Assembly: GCA_002733995.1 (NCBI GenBank) | Contig: NVXR01000025.1 | Location: 1-36,504, forward strand | Length of the DNA: 36,504 nucleotides | Origin: Desulfotalea sp. | GTDB taxonomy: Bacteria > Desulfobacterota > Desulfobulbia > Desulfobulbales > Desulfocapsaceae | Reading direction: 5' to 3' | In this document: piece after piece, positions 16,513 to 24,534 of the stretch | How the letters are laid out: each line of letters begins with the position of its first letter | Numbering within the stretch: position 1 is the stretch's first letter | Program-made: the position numbers and the translations under genes | The notes under the pieces: generated by a model | The model's input: only the letters and a program-made list of their open reading frames with translations | Database searches by the model: none | Told to the model about the DNA's origin: nothing

Positions 16513-16556
16513 ATAAACGGCACCCTTTTTACGGGGGGTGAGCCATGTTCACCATT

Positions 16557-16629
16557 CAAAGAAGAAAGCGTATCTCAATACTTTAGAGATGAAATCCGCT
16601 TTAAGGGATTCCGGCACTCATCTTCTTTG
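16557..16629 (+). repeat. Nested inverted repeats downstream of feoB
   Basis: Three nested arms: CAAAGAAGA/TCTTCTTTG (16557-16565 and 16621-16629), AAAGCG/CGCTTT (16565-16570 and 16597-16602) and ATCTC/GAGAT (16572-16576 and 16586-16590). They could fold into one branched RNA. Just upstream, 16519-16544 can form a weaker bulged hairpin (GGCACCC with GGGTGAGCC). It may be the feoAB 3' end or a small structured RNA. No T-run follows. Confidence 0.4.
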
Positions 16630-16743
16630 TTTGGCTTCCAATAAAACTTTCACGGCTATTTAGCAGTAGGCACAACTCACCATACTGCAGCCACAAGAGC
16701 AATTCCTGAACCCCTAACTATGAATTAAACCAACAGCCAACCT

Positions 16744-16779
16744 CTGCCACTGCCACTGCCACTGCCACTGCCACTGCCG
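16744..16779 (+). repeat. Tandem hexanucleotide repeat (CTGCCA)x6
   Basis: Five exact copies of CTGCCA and a sixth CTGCCG. It lies in the 710-nt non-coding stretch 16513-17222, where I see no gene on either strand. Confidence 0.9.
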
Positions 16780-16968
16780 CTAACCACAATAATCCTTGGG
16801 AAATCAGAAAACCCAGGGCAGAAAGAATAAAATTAATATTTTTTGCATATTTCCTTTGCCCTTTCTGGGCCTTAAATCTATTTTCATACTCCCTCCCTCA
16901 CCTGATCTATACTGATCGTGCCCACCCGCACATATCGACAACATCAGCTTGTTAGCCGCCTATGATAA

Positions 16969-17016
16969 TTCCGTATTTACGAACATACTTGCGACTAAAG
17001 TTCGTATTTGCGGAAC
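16969..17016. promoter_or_regulatory. Pair of imperfect repeats, candidate upstream activator sites
   Basis: TTCCGTATTTACGAAC (16969-16984) and TTCGTATTTGCGGAAC (17001-17016) are near-copies about three helical turns apart. Each has partial dyad symmetry. They lie roughly 115-165 bp before the sigma-54 promoter at 17133, a usual place for enhancer-binding-protein sites. No proof of binding. Confidence 0.4.
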
Positions 17017-17132
17017 GTTTTCCGGTATAGAACACATTAATTATATCATAGCGGAATGAACAACATGCATAGGCCCTTGATATCAGTAAAAATCTATCTG
17101 AACCGTTACTGCTGTTTTACTCTTTCAACACG

Positions 17133-17148
17133 TGGCATAGATGTTGCT
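17133..17148 (+). promoter_or_regulatory. Sigma-54 (-24/-12) promoter of the PEP-CTERM gene
   Basis: TGGCATAGATGTTGCT matches the RpoN consensus TGGCAYRNNNNTTGCW at every defined position, with the required 10 bp between GG and GC. The PEP-CTERM gene starts 75 bases downstream of the -12 element. Confidence 0.78.
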
Positions 17149-17222
17149 ATGTATGATTCCAGTAAACATGATTTCCGTTTGTTATAATAATACTCTTTGC
17201 CAACCACTGTTTAGGAGAAAAC

Positions 17223-17852
17223 ATGAAAAGAAATTATTTATCAATATTGACTACCACATTGCTCTTATTAGGACTTTCCACGTTAGCAAACGCCAATTTA
17301 ATTATTAATGGTGGCTTTGAAGAGCCAGGACTAGGAAGTGGCCAATTTCATGTATACCAGAACATACTTGGTTGGAAAGCAATAAATGGCAGTGGCATCG
17401 AAGTTCAAAACAACGCTGCTGGAGCCCCACATGGTGGCTCTCAACATGTTGAACTAGACAGTCATAACAACTCTACAATGGAACAAAAAGTTATTGGCGC
17501 TTTGGCCAACGAGCTGTACACGCTGACGTTCTACTACTCAGCCCGCCCTGGTGTCGCAGCAGTAAGTAACGGCATTAATGTTTACTGGGATGGAGTCCAA
17601 CTCGGCGGAACAATCAGTGAGCCTCCAACAACGACAACATTTTGGACAAAATACACTTTTCAGGTTTACGGAACAGCCAATTATTGGACATCTTTAATCT
17701 TCAAAGCAGTAGGAAATGACGACACCTATGGTGGCTACATTGACGATGTCAGCTTGGTGGCAGCACCAGTACCAGAACCTGCGACGATGCTCCTCTTTGG
17801 CGCAGGTCTTGCGGGTTTGGCCAGCACCCGACTAAGACGTAAAAAAAAGTAA
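17223..17852 (+). CDS. PEP-CTERM surface protein with DUF642-like domain
   Basis: A 209-residue exported protein: signal peptide (residues 1-24, ending LANA), a beta-sandwich resembling DUF642/galactose-binding folds (NLIINGGFEEPG, GWKAINGSGIEV, SQHVELDSHNN, YIDDVSLV), then the sorting signal VPEPATMLLFGAGLAGLAS and basic tail RLRRKKK. PEP-CTERM signals are recognised by exosortase, which anchors or releases the protein at the cell surface in exopolysaccharide-producing Gram-negatives. No exosortase gene is in this window. AGGAG lies before ATG 17223. Expression is probably sigma-54 dependent. Confidence 0.93.
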   Translation: MKRNYLSILTTTLLLLGLSTLANANLIINGGFEEPGLGSGQFHVYQNILGWKAINGSGIEVQNNAAGAPHGGSQHVELDSHNNSTMEQKVIGALANELYTLTFYYSARPGVAAVSNGINVYWDGVQLGGTISEPPTTTTFWTKYTFQVYGTANYWTSLIFKAVGNDDTYGGYIDDVSLVAAPVPEPATMLLFGAGLAGLASTRLRRKKK

Positions 17853-17863
17853 TACAGTACAAC

Positions 17864-17897
17864 TTAAAGGCAAGGGATAACACGCCCTTGCCTTTAA
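17864..17897 (+). terminator. Terminator hairpin after the PEP-CTERM gene
   Basis: A perfect 13-bp stem (TTAAAGGCAAGGG / CCCTTGCCTTTAA) with an 8-nt loop starts 12 bases after the stop codon. The following sequence is AT-rich but lacks an immediate T-run. Confidence 0.65.
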
Positions 17898-17980
17898 GGA
17901 TGCAATTAATTTTGGTGTCAATTTAACCAGCCTCTAAACGAGAAAAAGAAGAGCAACAACACCGAACAATCGGTTGTAGA

Positions 17981-18001
17981 TTACTAGGTAACATCTAGTA
18001 A
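17981..18001. repeat. Inverted repeat TTACTAG-N7-CTAGTAA
   Basis: A perfect 7-bp dyad with 7-nt centre, immediately before an ATG at 18004. It could be an operator or a small hairpin in the 594-nt gap 17853-18446. Confidence 0.5.
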
Positions 18002-18003
18002 AC

Positions 18004-18177
18004 ATGTCCATATTACCCTTAGATCTGGGGAGACTCCGGCTTAGCGTCATACTCGACGAAACACAAGTGCTGGACGCATTGATCGAAAACTTACATTCCT
18101 CTTATTCCTTGAATAGAGCCCCCACTGACCGGAAAAGAGGAAGACGCAGAAAAGTTCTCCGTAAAAGCCCACAATGA
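18004..18177 (+). CDS. Possible 57-aa basic protein, uncertain
   Basis: ATG 18004 to TGA 18177 encodes 57 residues, from MSILPLDLGRLRLSVILDE to an Arg/Lys-rich end (DRKRGRRRKVLRKSPQ). There is no convincing Shine-Dalgarno. I recognise no family. It could be a real small protein, a decayed gene fragment or chance. Further on in the same gap is a dyad GTGGAA-GTA-TTCCAC at 18202-18216 and nothing else identifiable. Confidence 0.2.
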   Translation: MSILPLDLGRLRLSVILDETQVLDALIENLHSSYSLNRAPTDRKRGRRRKVLRKSPQ

Positions 18178-18446
18178 TTCCGTTATAACAGATTGTCCAC
18201 TGTGGAAGTATTCCACCAAGACTGTACTTTCATGAAAGTTTGCAGCCTCCCCTACCGGCCTATTTGTCTATTTATGACTGGCATTACAACAATACAAAAT
18301 AGCTTTTTCTTAAGACCTGGTGTTGCGGAGAGAGTAACACAGCAATCTCCTTAGCCGCGCTAGCAGCAATATAACGAATTTGACTGTCCCGAAAAAATGA
18401 TATAACATTTTTCATATATAGATAATTATTTTTTCGAGGCAGACTA

Positions 18447-19289
18447 TTGCAGAATCTAAAACAAATTGAAAAACACAGAAGTCAAAACGGTTTACTAAGT
18501 ATAATTGTACCGGTGTTAAACAATGCTGCCCAACTACAAAGATGTATTGATAGTGTTGTCTGCCAATCTTTAAAAAATATAGAGCTGATAATTATTGATG
18601 GAGGTTCAGCGGACGGAACCCTGGCCATTATAGCCCAGAACAAAAAATCCATCGCTCAGAGTATATCAGCCAATGACACCGGTGTTTATGCTGCATTCAA
18701 CAAAGGAGTTCAACTTTCAAGAGGAGAATGGATTTTTTTTCTTGGCAGCGATGACGTTTTGCAGAACCAAGATGTCCTTTTAAACGTTAGCCGATTCATT
18801 GAAGTGAACTGGACTGGACAAAAAATTGTGTATGGAAAAGTTGCTCGCATGAATAAAGAAGGGGAGGTTATCGAAGTACGAGGAGAGCCATGGAGCTCCT
18901 TTAGAGAAAAACCTGTGAGCCAATGGAGTTTTAACCATCAAGGCATATTTCATCACCGCTCGCTTTTTGAAGAGTATGGTCTTTTTGATGAAAGCTTTGA
19001 GATACTGGGAGACCACGACTTATTACTGCGTGAACTCATAGACAATGATCCGCTCTACCTTAACGACATGCTTATCACGGAGAATGGCAATGCCGGTATT
19101 TCTTCGCTCCCAAGCAACGTTAAACAAATGTACTGGGAGCGAAAAAAAATATTTTCCCTACACAACATTACAAATGAATATTTTATATCCCCCGCAATGG
19201 TAGCTAAAATAGCCATATTTGAACTTGTACGAATATCGTGTGGCCTCAAATTTGCCAACAAATTATATCGGCGAATAAAAAAAACATGA
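18447..19289 (+). CDS. Family 2 glycosyltransferase
   Basis: A GT-A fold sugar transferase of 280 residues with no membrane segments, presumably adding a sugar to the lipid-linked exopolysaccharide unit. It has LLSIIVPVLNNAAQLQRCID at the start of the fold, ELIIIDGGSADGT, the DXD-type metal motif FFLGSDDVL (about residue 100), and the acceptor-side HQGIFHHRSLFEEYG and ILGDHDLLLR. The sequence resembles WcaA/WcaE-like GT2 enzymes of capsule and colanic-acid clusters. The start is TTG at 18447 with GAGG seven bases upstream; no ATG precedes the fold. Sugar specificity cannot be read from sequence. Confidence 0.88.
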   Translation: MQNLKQIEKHRSQNGLLSIIVPVLNNAAQLQRCIDSVVCQSLKNIELIIIDGGSADGTLAIIAQNKKSIAQSISANDTGVYAAFNKGVQLSRGEWIFFLGSDDVLQNQDVLLNVSRFIEVNWTGQKIVYGKVARMNKEGEVIEVRGEPWSSFREKPVSQWSFNHQGIFHHRSLFEEYGLFDESFEILGDHDLLLRELIDNDPLYLNDMLITENGNAGISSLPSNVKQMYWERKKIFSLHNITNEYFISPAMVAKIAIFELVRISCGLKFANKLYRRIKKT

Positions 19290-19736
19290 GCGATAGCTTT
19301 TTAGCGAACACTTTAACTATCGCAGAATTCAAAGGATAAATTAAAGACGCATAGCTGTAGAGATGTCCAAAGGAAGTCAAGCAACCTATAATTTATATTG
19401 CAGTCAGATTCGCTAATTATATGCTCCTCAATTTCTGTATCAGTAAGCGTTGCAAGTTGAATGCTCCGCCGCCACTCATTCAGTCCTAAATTGCATATCA
19501 GAATTCCGCTCGCCTCTCCACAAACATAAACCAGAAGCGTTAACGCTTGTTTTAACAAAAAACATTCTGCTTTTATATATTCGACATTAAATGGTAACAG
19601 CACATAAACAGATGTGGCTTGGATTCCTGCAAAACCAGCCCTTACAGATAAAAACAGCTAAAAATACCCATACCATTGTCTGCTATTTCATGTTAGAGAC
19701 TACTGCTTTAGTATAACTAACACGGATTCAATACCG
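19290..19736. other. 447-nt gap with no secure gene
   Basis: An open frame on the minus strand (19603-19313, GTG start, 96 codons, three Cys-rich hydrophobic stretches) lacks a ribosome-binding site and any family resemblance; I cannot decide whether it is real. No strong promoter or terminator is visible. A sigma-54-like match at 19615 has the wrong spacing. Confidence 0.4.
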
Positions 19737-21224
19737 ATGATCCCATTCGAACTACGCATAATACTCGTTTTTCTTGTATCTCTATTTTCAGTAATATTCA
19801 TCTTGCCGAAAATAGCAAACATAGCAAAACGAATAGGCCTGCTTGACCTTCCCAATGCACGCAAAATGCATACAAAGGCGCGACCCTTGGTGGGCGGTAT
19901 AGGCATGGTCATTGCCGTAATTTTCACCAGTCTTGTGTTTATCCCGATAAATGGTTTACGCGGATATTTTCTCGGTTTAGCCATTCTTGTGTTCGTCGGT
20001 TTTCTTGATGATTTCAAAGAATTGGCACATCAACAAAAGTTTTTGGCCCAAATAATAGCGACCATTGCTATGATCTACTTCAGTAAGATCAATCTTCATA
20101 CATTTGGGGACTTGCTTGGAACCGGACCGGTGAGTTTGCCCGCTGGCAACGCTACTATATGGATAATCACTATCTTTTGTGTTGTTGGCGTAACCAATGC
20201 TGTAAACCTTATCGATGGCCTTGACGGCTTGGCCGGGGGACTTTCATTTATTGCCTTCATTTTTTTTGCAGTACACGCTTCTTTTGCTGGTGCCCATACA
20301 TTAATGTTGCTCAACCTTACTCTTGCTGGTGCAGTGCTTGGTTTTCTCAAATTCAACTGGTATCCATCCGTACTATTTATGGGTGATGCCGGCAGCCTCT
20401 GCCTTGGTTTTTCACTTGCATTTATGGCTCTTGCTTTAACCCAAGGGACAAACAACATAACGAGCCCTGTCACAGCATTACTCATTCTTGCAGTACCTAT
20501 CACCGATACCATCGTTGTTCTGTTTAAACGACTTTTACAAAGGAAAAGCCCCTTTAAGCCAGACAAATCTCACCTCCACCACATCTTCCTACGCTACGGC
20601 ATGAACAGGGCCCAATCTGTCCAAGTCATACTTGCAATCGGTATTTTACTAGGTAGCCTCAGTTTATTAGAACCTCTTTATATGATTCAAGAGAAGTGGC
20701 TCTTTCTTCTTTTTGCAGTGTATTTTTTCATATATATTGCTGGATCATTTTATATTGTTGGCTTATTTAAATATAGTTTACGAAGGAGAAAAAATCGTCA
20801 GCATCTTGCTCGTTCTGACCTATTTTCACGTTTTTTTTATGGGGCCTTCGACCATTTCAAGCTGTTTAGAAAAAAAAGACGATACAATGTATACCTTGCA
20901 GTGCAATGCACAAGTAAAGGCTCTGACCTTATTTTACATGGTCATATTTTAAACATCTCTCAAACCGGTTGTATGATTAAAATGCCAGCATTCACAGATG
21001 AATTAATAACGATGACGCTATCTTGTGAACTTCTTGCCGACGAGAAAACAATCAACTGTTCACTAGGAGCGGAGCACCTCTGGGTTGCAAACCATGAGGG
21101 CTCAAGTTTTCACGGATTTAGATTTCATGCATTGAATCGAGAAAAAGCAACATTACTGAGTAATTATCTAACAACTGTAGCGGCGCAACCTCATAATTAT
21201 AGTAAAAACAAAATTACTGCTTAG
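19737..21224 (+). CDS. WecA/MraY-family undecaprenyl-phosphate sugar-1-phosphate transferase fused to a PilZ domain
   Basis: A 495-residue fusion. Residues 1-~350 form the polytopic transferase that moves a HexNAc-1-phosphate from UDP-sugar to undecaprenyl phosphate, the first step of polymer-unit assembly. Motifs: GFLDDFKEL (about 84-92), NAVNLIDGLDGLAGG (about 154-168), VLFMGDAGS (about 211-219) and HLHHIFLRYGM (about 278-288). After a basic linker (RRRKNRQH) the C-terminal ~115 residues match PilZ: RKKRRYNV supplies the RxxxR motif near residue 378 and LNISQTGC the (D/N)xSxxG motif near 406. PilZ domains bind c-di-GMP. The fusion implies that lipid-linked unit initiation is gated by c-di-GMP, which is inference. 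The ATG has only a weak ribosome-binding site. Confidence 0.9.
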   Translation: MIPFELRIILVFLVSLFSVIFILPKIANIAKRIGLLDLPNARKMHTKARPLVGGIGMVIAVIFTSLVFIPINGLRGYFLGLAILVFVGFLDDFKELAHQQKFLAQIIATIAMIYFSKINLHTFGDLLGTGPVSLPAGNATIWIITIFCVVGVTNAVNLIDGLDGLAGGLSFIAFIFFAVHASFAGAHTLMLLNLTLAGAVLGFLKFNWYPSVLFMGDAGSLCLGFSLAFMALALTQGTNNITSPVTALLILAVPITDTIVVLFKRLLQRKSPFKPDKSHLHHIFLRYGMNRAQSVQVILAIGILLGSLSLLEPLYMIQEKWLFLLFAVYFFIYIAGSFYIVGLFKYSLRRRKNRQHLARSDLFSRFFYGAFDHFKLFRKKRRYNVYLAVQCTSKGSDLILHGHILNISQTGCMIKMPAFTDELITMTLSCELLADEKTINCSLGAEHLWVANHEGSSFHGFRFHALNREKATLLSNYLTTVAAQPHNYSKNKITA

Positions 21225-21244
21225 TATAATTCAGGACGCTATTA

Positions 21245-21273
21245 TTGTTTTTTTTCGATATATTGAGTATATA
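21245..21273 (+). promoter_or_regulatory. Possible sigma-70 promoter
   Basis: TTGTTT (21245-21250), 17-bp spacer, TATATA (21268-21273), upstream of the gene at 21337. AT-rich context weakens the call. Confidence 0.3.
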
Positions 21274-21336
21274 TAAACAAGAGGCTAGTTAAATTATAAA
21301 GATTAGCTTCAAATTATTCCTAGTGGAGAATCAAAA

Positions 21337-21771
21337 ATGAAATATTTAATTACATCCCTACTTCTCATCGGACTAACTGTATCTGTTGCACAGGCAGATT
21401 GGCTCGACGATTTTACAAATTCTTACAAAACCGAAAACATAGACAAAGCTGTAGACAATGCCATACAAGACGGCATTACGCCAAACCTCATCGTTGAACA
21501 TGGTTTAACCATTACAACGATAAATCCACAAAATATTGTCAAAGCTCTTTACTGCGCTGGCGTGAGTGGAGAGGATATTTATACTGCCGCGCAGAACAAC
21601 AACATTTCTACTCTAATAATTACCGCTGGTTTTCAAAAGAGCACTGTAGAATGTGGAGATAAAGTTGCAGATACACAGGCATACACACCAGCTGGCCGCC
21701 AGGGACGAGGCTTTGGCGGGACAGACAGTGGGCCACGAGGTCGACTATTCGCAAGTCCTTCTACCTTTTAG
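21337..21771 (+). CDS. Small secreted protein of unknown function in the exopolysaccharide cluster
   Basis: 144 residues with a clear signal peptide (MKYLITSLLLIGLTVSVAQA, cleavage before DWLDD). The mature part has an alpha-helical repeat-like character (DNAIQDGITPNLIVEHGLT, then TINPQNIVKALYCAGVSGE), two cysteines that could form a disulfide, and a Gly/Arg-rich tail (AGRQGRGFGGTDSGPRGR). TGGAG precedes ATG 21337. I do not recognise a family. Its place between the PilZ transferase and the outer-membrane barrel suggests a periplasmic or surface role in polymer export. Confidence 0.75.
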   Translation: MKYLITSLLLIGLTVSVAQADWLDDFTNSYKTENIDKAVDNAIQDGITPNLIVEHGLTITTINPQNIVKALYCAGVSGEDIYTAAQNNNISTLIITAGFQKSTVECGDKVADTQAYTPAGRQGRGFGGTDSGPRGRLFASPSTF

Positions 21772-21954
21772 CCTCGATTAATATAAGAGAAGCCAAAAGA
21801 AGCTAAAATTACATGTATTTGTTTTTTCACCTTACAGCCTTTTTATTATTGATTACAGGCTGAAGAACAGGACATTTTCTTTATTGTAGAAACAATCATT
21901 TGCCTACAGGCCAATTTTTCGAACCACTGTGCTATTCTAACCGTAGGAGTTTTA

Positions 21955-21971
21955 TAAATTTCAAATTTATT
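21955..21971. repeat. 17-bp perfect palindrome before the outer-membrane barrel gene
   Basis: ATAAATTTCAAATTTAT (8-1-8) ends 20 bases before ATG 21992. It could be an operator or a short 5'-UTR hairpin next to the ribosome-binding site CAGGAG. Confidence 0.5.
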
Positions 21972-21991
21972 TTTGCCCTCAGGAGCAAATA

Positions 21992-23389
21992 ATGAAACGT
22001 ATCACACCACTTATCGCACTGTGTCTAATGGCACCTGTCCCCGGAGTCCTACACGCCGAGAGTTTTCGCACCATTGATACCAATAAAATTCTTTTAGCGG
22101 CAGCGCCCACGCCCACGGCAGACTATGACAGCATAGGGGATATGCCAATGGGCCAAAGTGACACAAATGCTGTTTCATTGTTACCAGAAGAGACGGGCTT
22201 TGGTGATGATAATCTCTTTGGCGTAGAAGGAGGTTATTTTCACCCATATATCAGTCTCGAAGAATCATTTACCGACAACCTGTTCAACGTCGACAGCAAC
22301 ACCACCAGTAACATTCTGACCACATTATCCCCTGGCATCTGGTTTACACTCCCCAGGAAACAAATCATTCCCATAACCATAACACCACACAACTCTGCCC
22401 CTGGAGGCTTAGCGCTCCAACTCGATGACTATGATAGTGCGGACAAGTTTCAACTCTACGCACTTGCAGGCACTGATCTTTTATTTTACTCCGAAGATTC
22501 AGACCTCAATACCGCAGATGTAACTCTTGAAGGCCTGGGACGATATAACATGGCAAGTGGGCTCTCCCTTCAGATTTTAGACAGATATGCATTAGGTCAC
22601 GATGAGTTTAGTGTAGATGGCGCGACAGACTCTAACCAGCGTGAATTTCAAAGCAATATTGCCATGGCTACAGCTGATTGGGATATCACTGAAAAATTAC
22701 GCATCAAAAGTGATTTCTCTCACTTTTATCTTGATTACGATGAATCATTTAATGACTTCCTCAACAGAGAAGATAACTCTTTAGATCTTTACGCTTTTTT
22801 TAACTACAGTCCAAAATCTTCGCTCTTTGTCGAATATAAATATACAGATGTTGAATACGACACGGCTACTGACACCGATAATAAGCAAAACTTTTACTAC
22901 GGTGGTGTAACCTGGCTCACCACGGAAAAGCTTTCTCTGCTTTTTAAAGCTGGTCTGCAGCAAAAAGAGTACAAAAAACAAGGTGCTGGCTATATCGATT
23001 CTGACAATTTGGCCCTGGATATGCAGATTCTTTACCGATTCACAGTAAAGACAGAAGCAACACTGGACATGTACCGACTCGTCGAAGAATCTGACAGTTC
23101 AGTGGCCTCCGAGAAAGAAGTATTCGGAGTACGATTTAAGTACAGCCAAGAGTTTACAGAAAAAATCACCGGAAAGTTCGCATTCTTTTATGAAAATGCT
23201 GATTACAATCAACTAATTACCCAAGACAGATCAGATGACACCTTCGAATTTAAACCTTCGGTTCAGTATCTGTTTCAGGACTGGTTGATGGGTGAATTAG
23301 GATACAGCTACGAGACGGACGATTCATCCGATGACTTCTTTGACTACAACACCAATACTGTTTTCTTCAGTCTCAACTTTTCTCTGTAA
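21992..23389 (+). CDS. Outer-membrane beta-barrel protein (BBP2-like) of the exopolysaccharide cluster
   Basis: 465 residues with a signal peptide (about 1-22, cleavage near LHA-ES). After a low-complexity linker, YFHPYISLEESFTDNLFNVD opens a long run of alternating strands ending in a terminal aromatic strand VFFSLNFSL, typical of barrel proteins. It resembles the BBP2_2 putative porin family (PF10082), which is common in exosortase/PEP-CTERM exopolysaccharide clusters where EpsL-like members occur. It may form the outer-membrane pore for polymer or interact with the Wza-like protein next door. AGGAG precedes ATG 21992. Specific role not proven. Confidence 0.78.
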   Translation: MKRITPLIALCLMAPVPGVLHAESFRTIDTNKILLAAAPTPTADYDSIGDMPMGQSDTNAVSLLPEETGFGDDNLFGVEGGYFHPYISLEESFTDNLFNVDSNTTSNILTTLSPGIWFTLPRKQIIPITITPHNSAPGGLALQLDDYDSADKFQLYALAGTDLLFYSEDSDLNTADVTLEGLGRYNMASGLSLQILDRYALGHDEFSVDGATDSNQREFQSNIAMATADWDITEKLRIKSDFSHFYLDYDESFNDFLNREDNSLDLYAFFNYSPKSSLFVEYKYTDVEYDTATDTDNKQNFYYGGVTWLTTEKLSLLFKAGLQQKEYKKQGAGYIDSDNLALDMQILYRFTVKTEATLDMYRLVEESDSSVASEKEVFGVRFKYSQEFTEKITGKFAFFYENADYNQLITQDRSDDTFEFKPSVQYLFQDWLMGELGYSYETDDSSDDFFDYNTNTVFFSLNFSL

Positions 23390-23524
23390 GAAGAGGTGGA
23401 CCAAGACGGCTGACCAACAATATTCCTTTTTTGCACGATAGTTTCCATAAAAGACTGAGTAAACATGAATATAATGCAAACTTTTTTATAATCGACTTTT
23501 GCTTGTGCAAAAGAAAGAGTTACT

Positions 23525-23562
23525 CCTCTCAGAATTAAATTCTATTCTGGGAGGTTTTTTTT
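23525..23562 (+). terminator. Rho-independent terminator or attenuator
   Basis: An 11-bp stem CCTCTCAGAAT / ATTCTGGGAGG (one T-G pair), 8-nt loop, followed by eight T. It ends the barrel-gene transcript but lies only 38 bases before the Wza-like gene, so it could also attenuate read-through into it. Confidence 0.82.
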
Positions 23563-23600
23563 ACGCTCAAAACTAACAATTCCCACGGAGTTTTTTCAAC

Positions 23601-24392
23601 TTGAAATCTTTTTTGTTCTTCCTTTTAATAACCGCACTTCATCTCTGCCCCACTCAATCGTGGGCAGGCGAGTATCTCGTAGGTTCCGGTGATGTTCTGG
23701 CCATAAGCGTCTACGATAACGATGACCTTACGACCAAGGTGCGAGTCTCTACTTCTGGTACAATTGTGATGCCACTATTAGGCCAGGTTGAAGTACAGGG
23801 AGGGACGGTCAACGCCATCACCGATAAGATTACAGGTTTACTCGCCGACGGATACCTTGTAAATCCACAAGTCAATATTTTCATTGAAGAATATCGCAGC
23901 AAGAAGGTCGTAATACTTGGTAGTGTACGCACTCCCGGGCTGATTAAACTGAGTGGACCAACAAACTTTCTTGAACTCGTCTCCCAGGCTGGTGGTCTTG
24001 AAAAAGATGCTGGAGATACAGCGACAATTCAACGCAAAAAAAGCGAAGGAGACACAACCAGTGTTATTGTTGTTGATCTTCTGGCCCTTATCAAAAAAGG
24101 CGACTTATCCCAAAATATTCAAATACAAGACGGGGATACTGTCTTTATATCCAAAACTGGTATGTGTTTTATCACAGGTCAGGTTCGCAATGCTGGAACA
24201 TTCTCCTGCGGAAATGGTACAACCGTCCTCCGCCTTGTAGCTCTTGCGGGTGGTTTCACAGGCAAGGCGTCGAAATCAAGTATCAGAATTGTCAGAATTG
24301 TCGATAACGAGAAGACAGTGTTTAAGGATGTTGATTTGTATACAGCTCTCCGTGATAATGACGTAGTCGTTGTTCCTGAAAGTTTTTTCTAA
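23601..24392 (+). CDS. Polysaccharide export protein, Wza-like with SLBB domains
   Basis: 263 residues. Signal peptide (about 1-22, cleavage SWA-GE) without a clear lipobox, unlike lipoprotein Wza. The Poly_export domain starts at YLVGSGDVLAISVYDNDDL (about residues 25-43) and continues to VNIFIEEYRSKKV; two SLBB repeats follow (VILGSVRTPGLIKLSG and CFITGQVRNAGTFSC). This protein forms the periplasmic/outer-membrane exit channel together with the kinase encoded next. The start is TTG at 23601: the signal peptide begins exactly there, no upstream ATG exists, and CGGAG lies ten bases before. Shorter than E. coli Wza (379), as is usual for EpsE-like members. Confidence 0.9.
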   Translation: MKSFLFFLLITALHLCPTQSWAGEYLVGSGDVLAISVYDNDDLTTKVRVSTSGTIVMPLLGQVEVQGGTVNAITDKITGLLADGYLVNPQVNIFIEEYRSKKVVILGSVRTPGLIKLSGPTNFLELVSQAGGLEKDAGDTATIQRKKSEGDTTSVIVVDLLALIKKGDLSQNIQIQDGDTVFISKTGMCFITGQVRNAGTFSCGNGTTVLRLVALAGGFTGKASKSSIRIVRIVDNEKTVFKDVDLYTALRDNDVVVVPESFF

Positions 24393-24518
24393 AGGAGTTG
24401 TCAAAAATCACTAAACTCTTCGTTATTATAGACATCTGTGTTTTACACAGTAACTTCCTAACTTGTTAAGTACACAGATCTTGGCCCTCCCCATTTAACC
24501 TTGGCTTTTTAGTTTTTT

Positions 24519-24534
24519 TGGCTTAACTCATGCT
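24519..24534 (+). promoter_or_regulatory. Weaker sigma-54-like promoter before the Wzc-like gene
   Basis: TGGCTTAACTCATGCT keeps TGGC and TGCT with 10 bp between GG and GC but differs from consensus at two defined positions (A5 and T12). It lies 60 bases before the start codon. Upstream, 24434-24477 contains ATCTGTGT / ACACAGAT arms and the dyad CTGTG-TTTTA-CACAG. Confidence 0.42.

Noticed and set aside
16741..16785. CRISPR-like repetition
   Set aside because: Hexamer repeats without spacers and no cas genes; a simple tandem repeat.
16800..16875. GGGCA/TGCCC elements near the PEP-CTERM promoter as copies of the TGGGGCA dyad
   Set aside because: The arms do not form the 7-3-7 dyad; only partial half-sites are present.
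19615..19630. Sigma-54-like sequence TGGCTTGGATTCCTGC upstream of the WecA-PilZ gene
   Set aside because: There are 11 bp, not 10, between GG and GC, a spacing that sigma-54 does not tolerate well.
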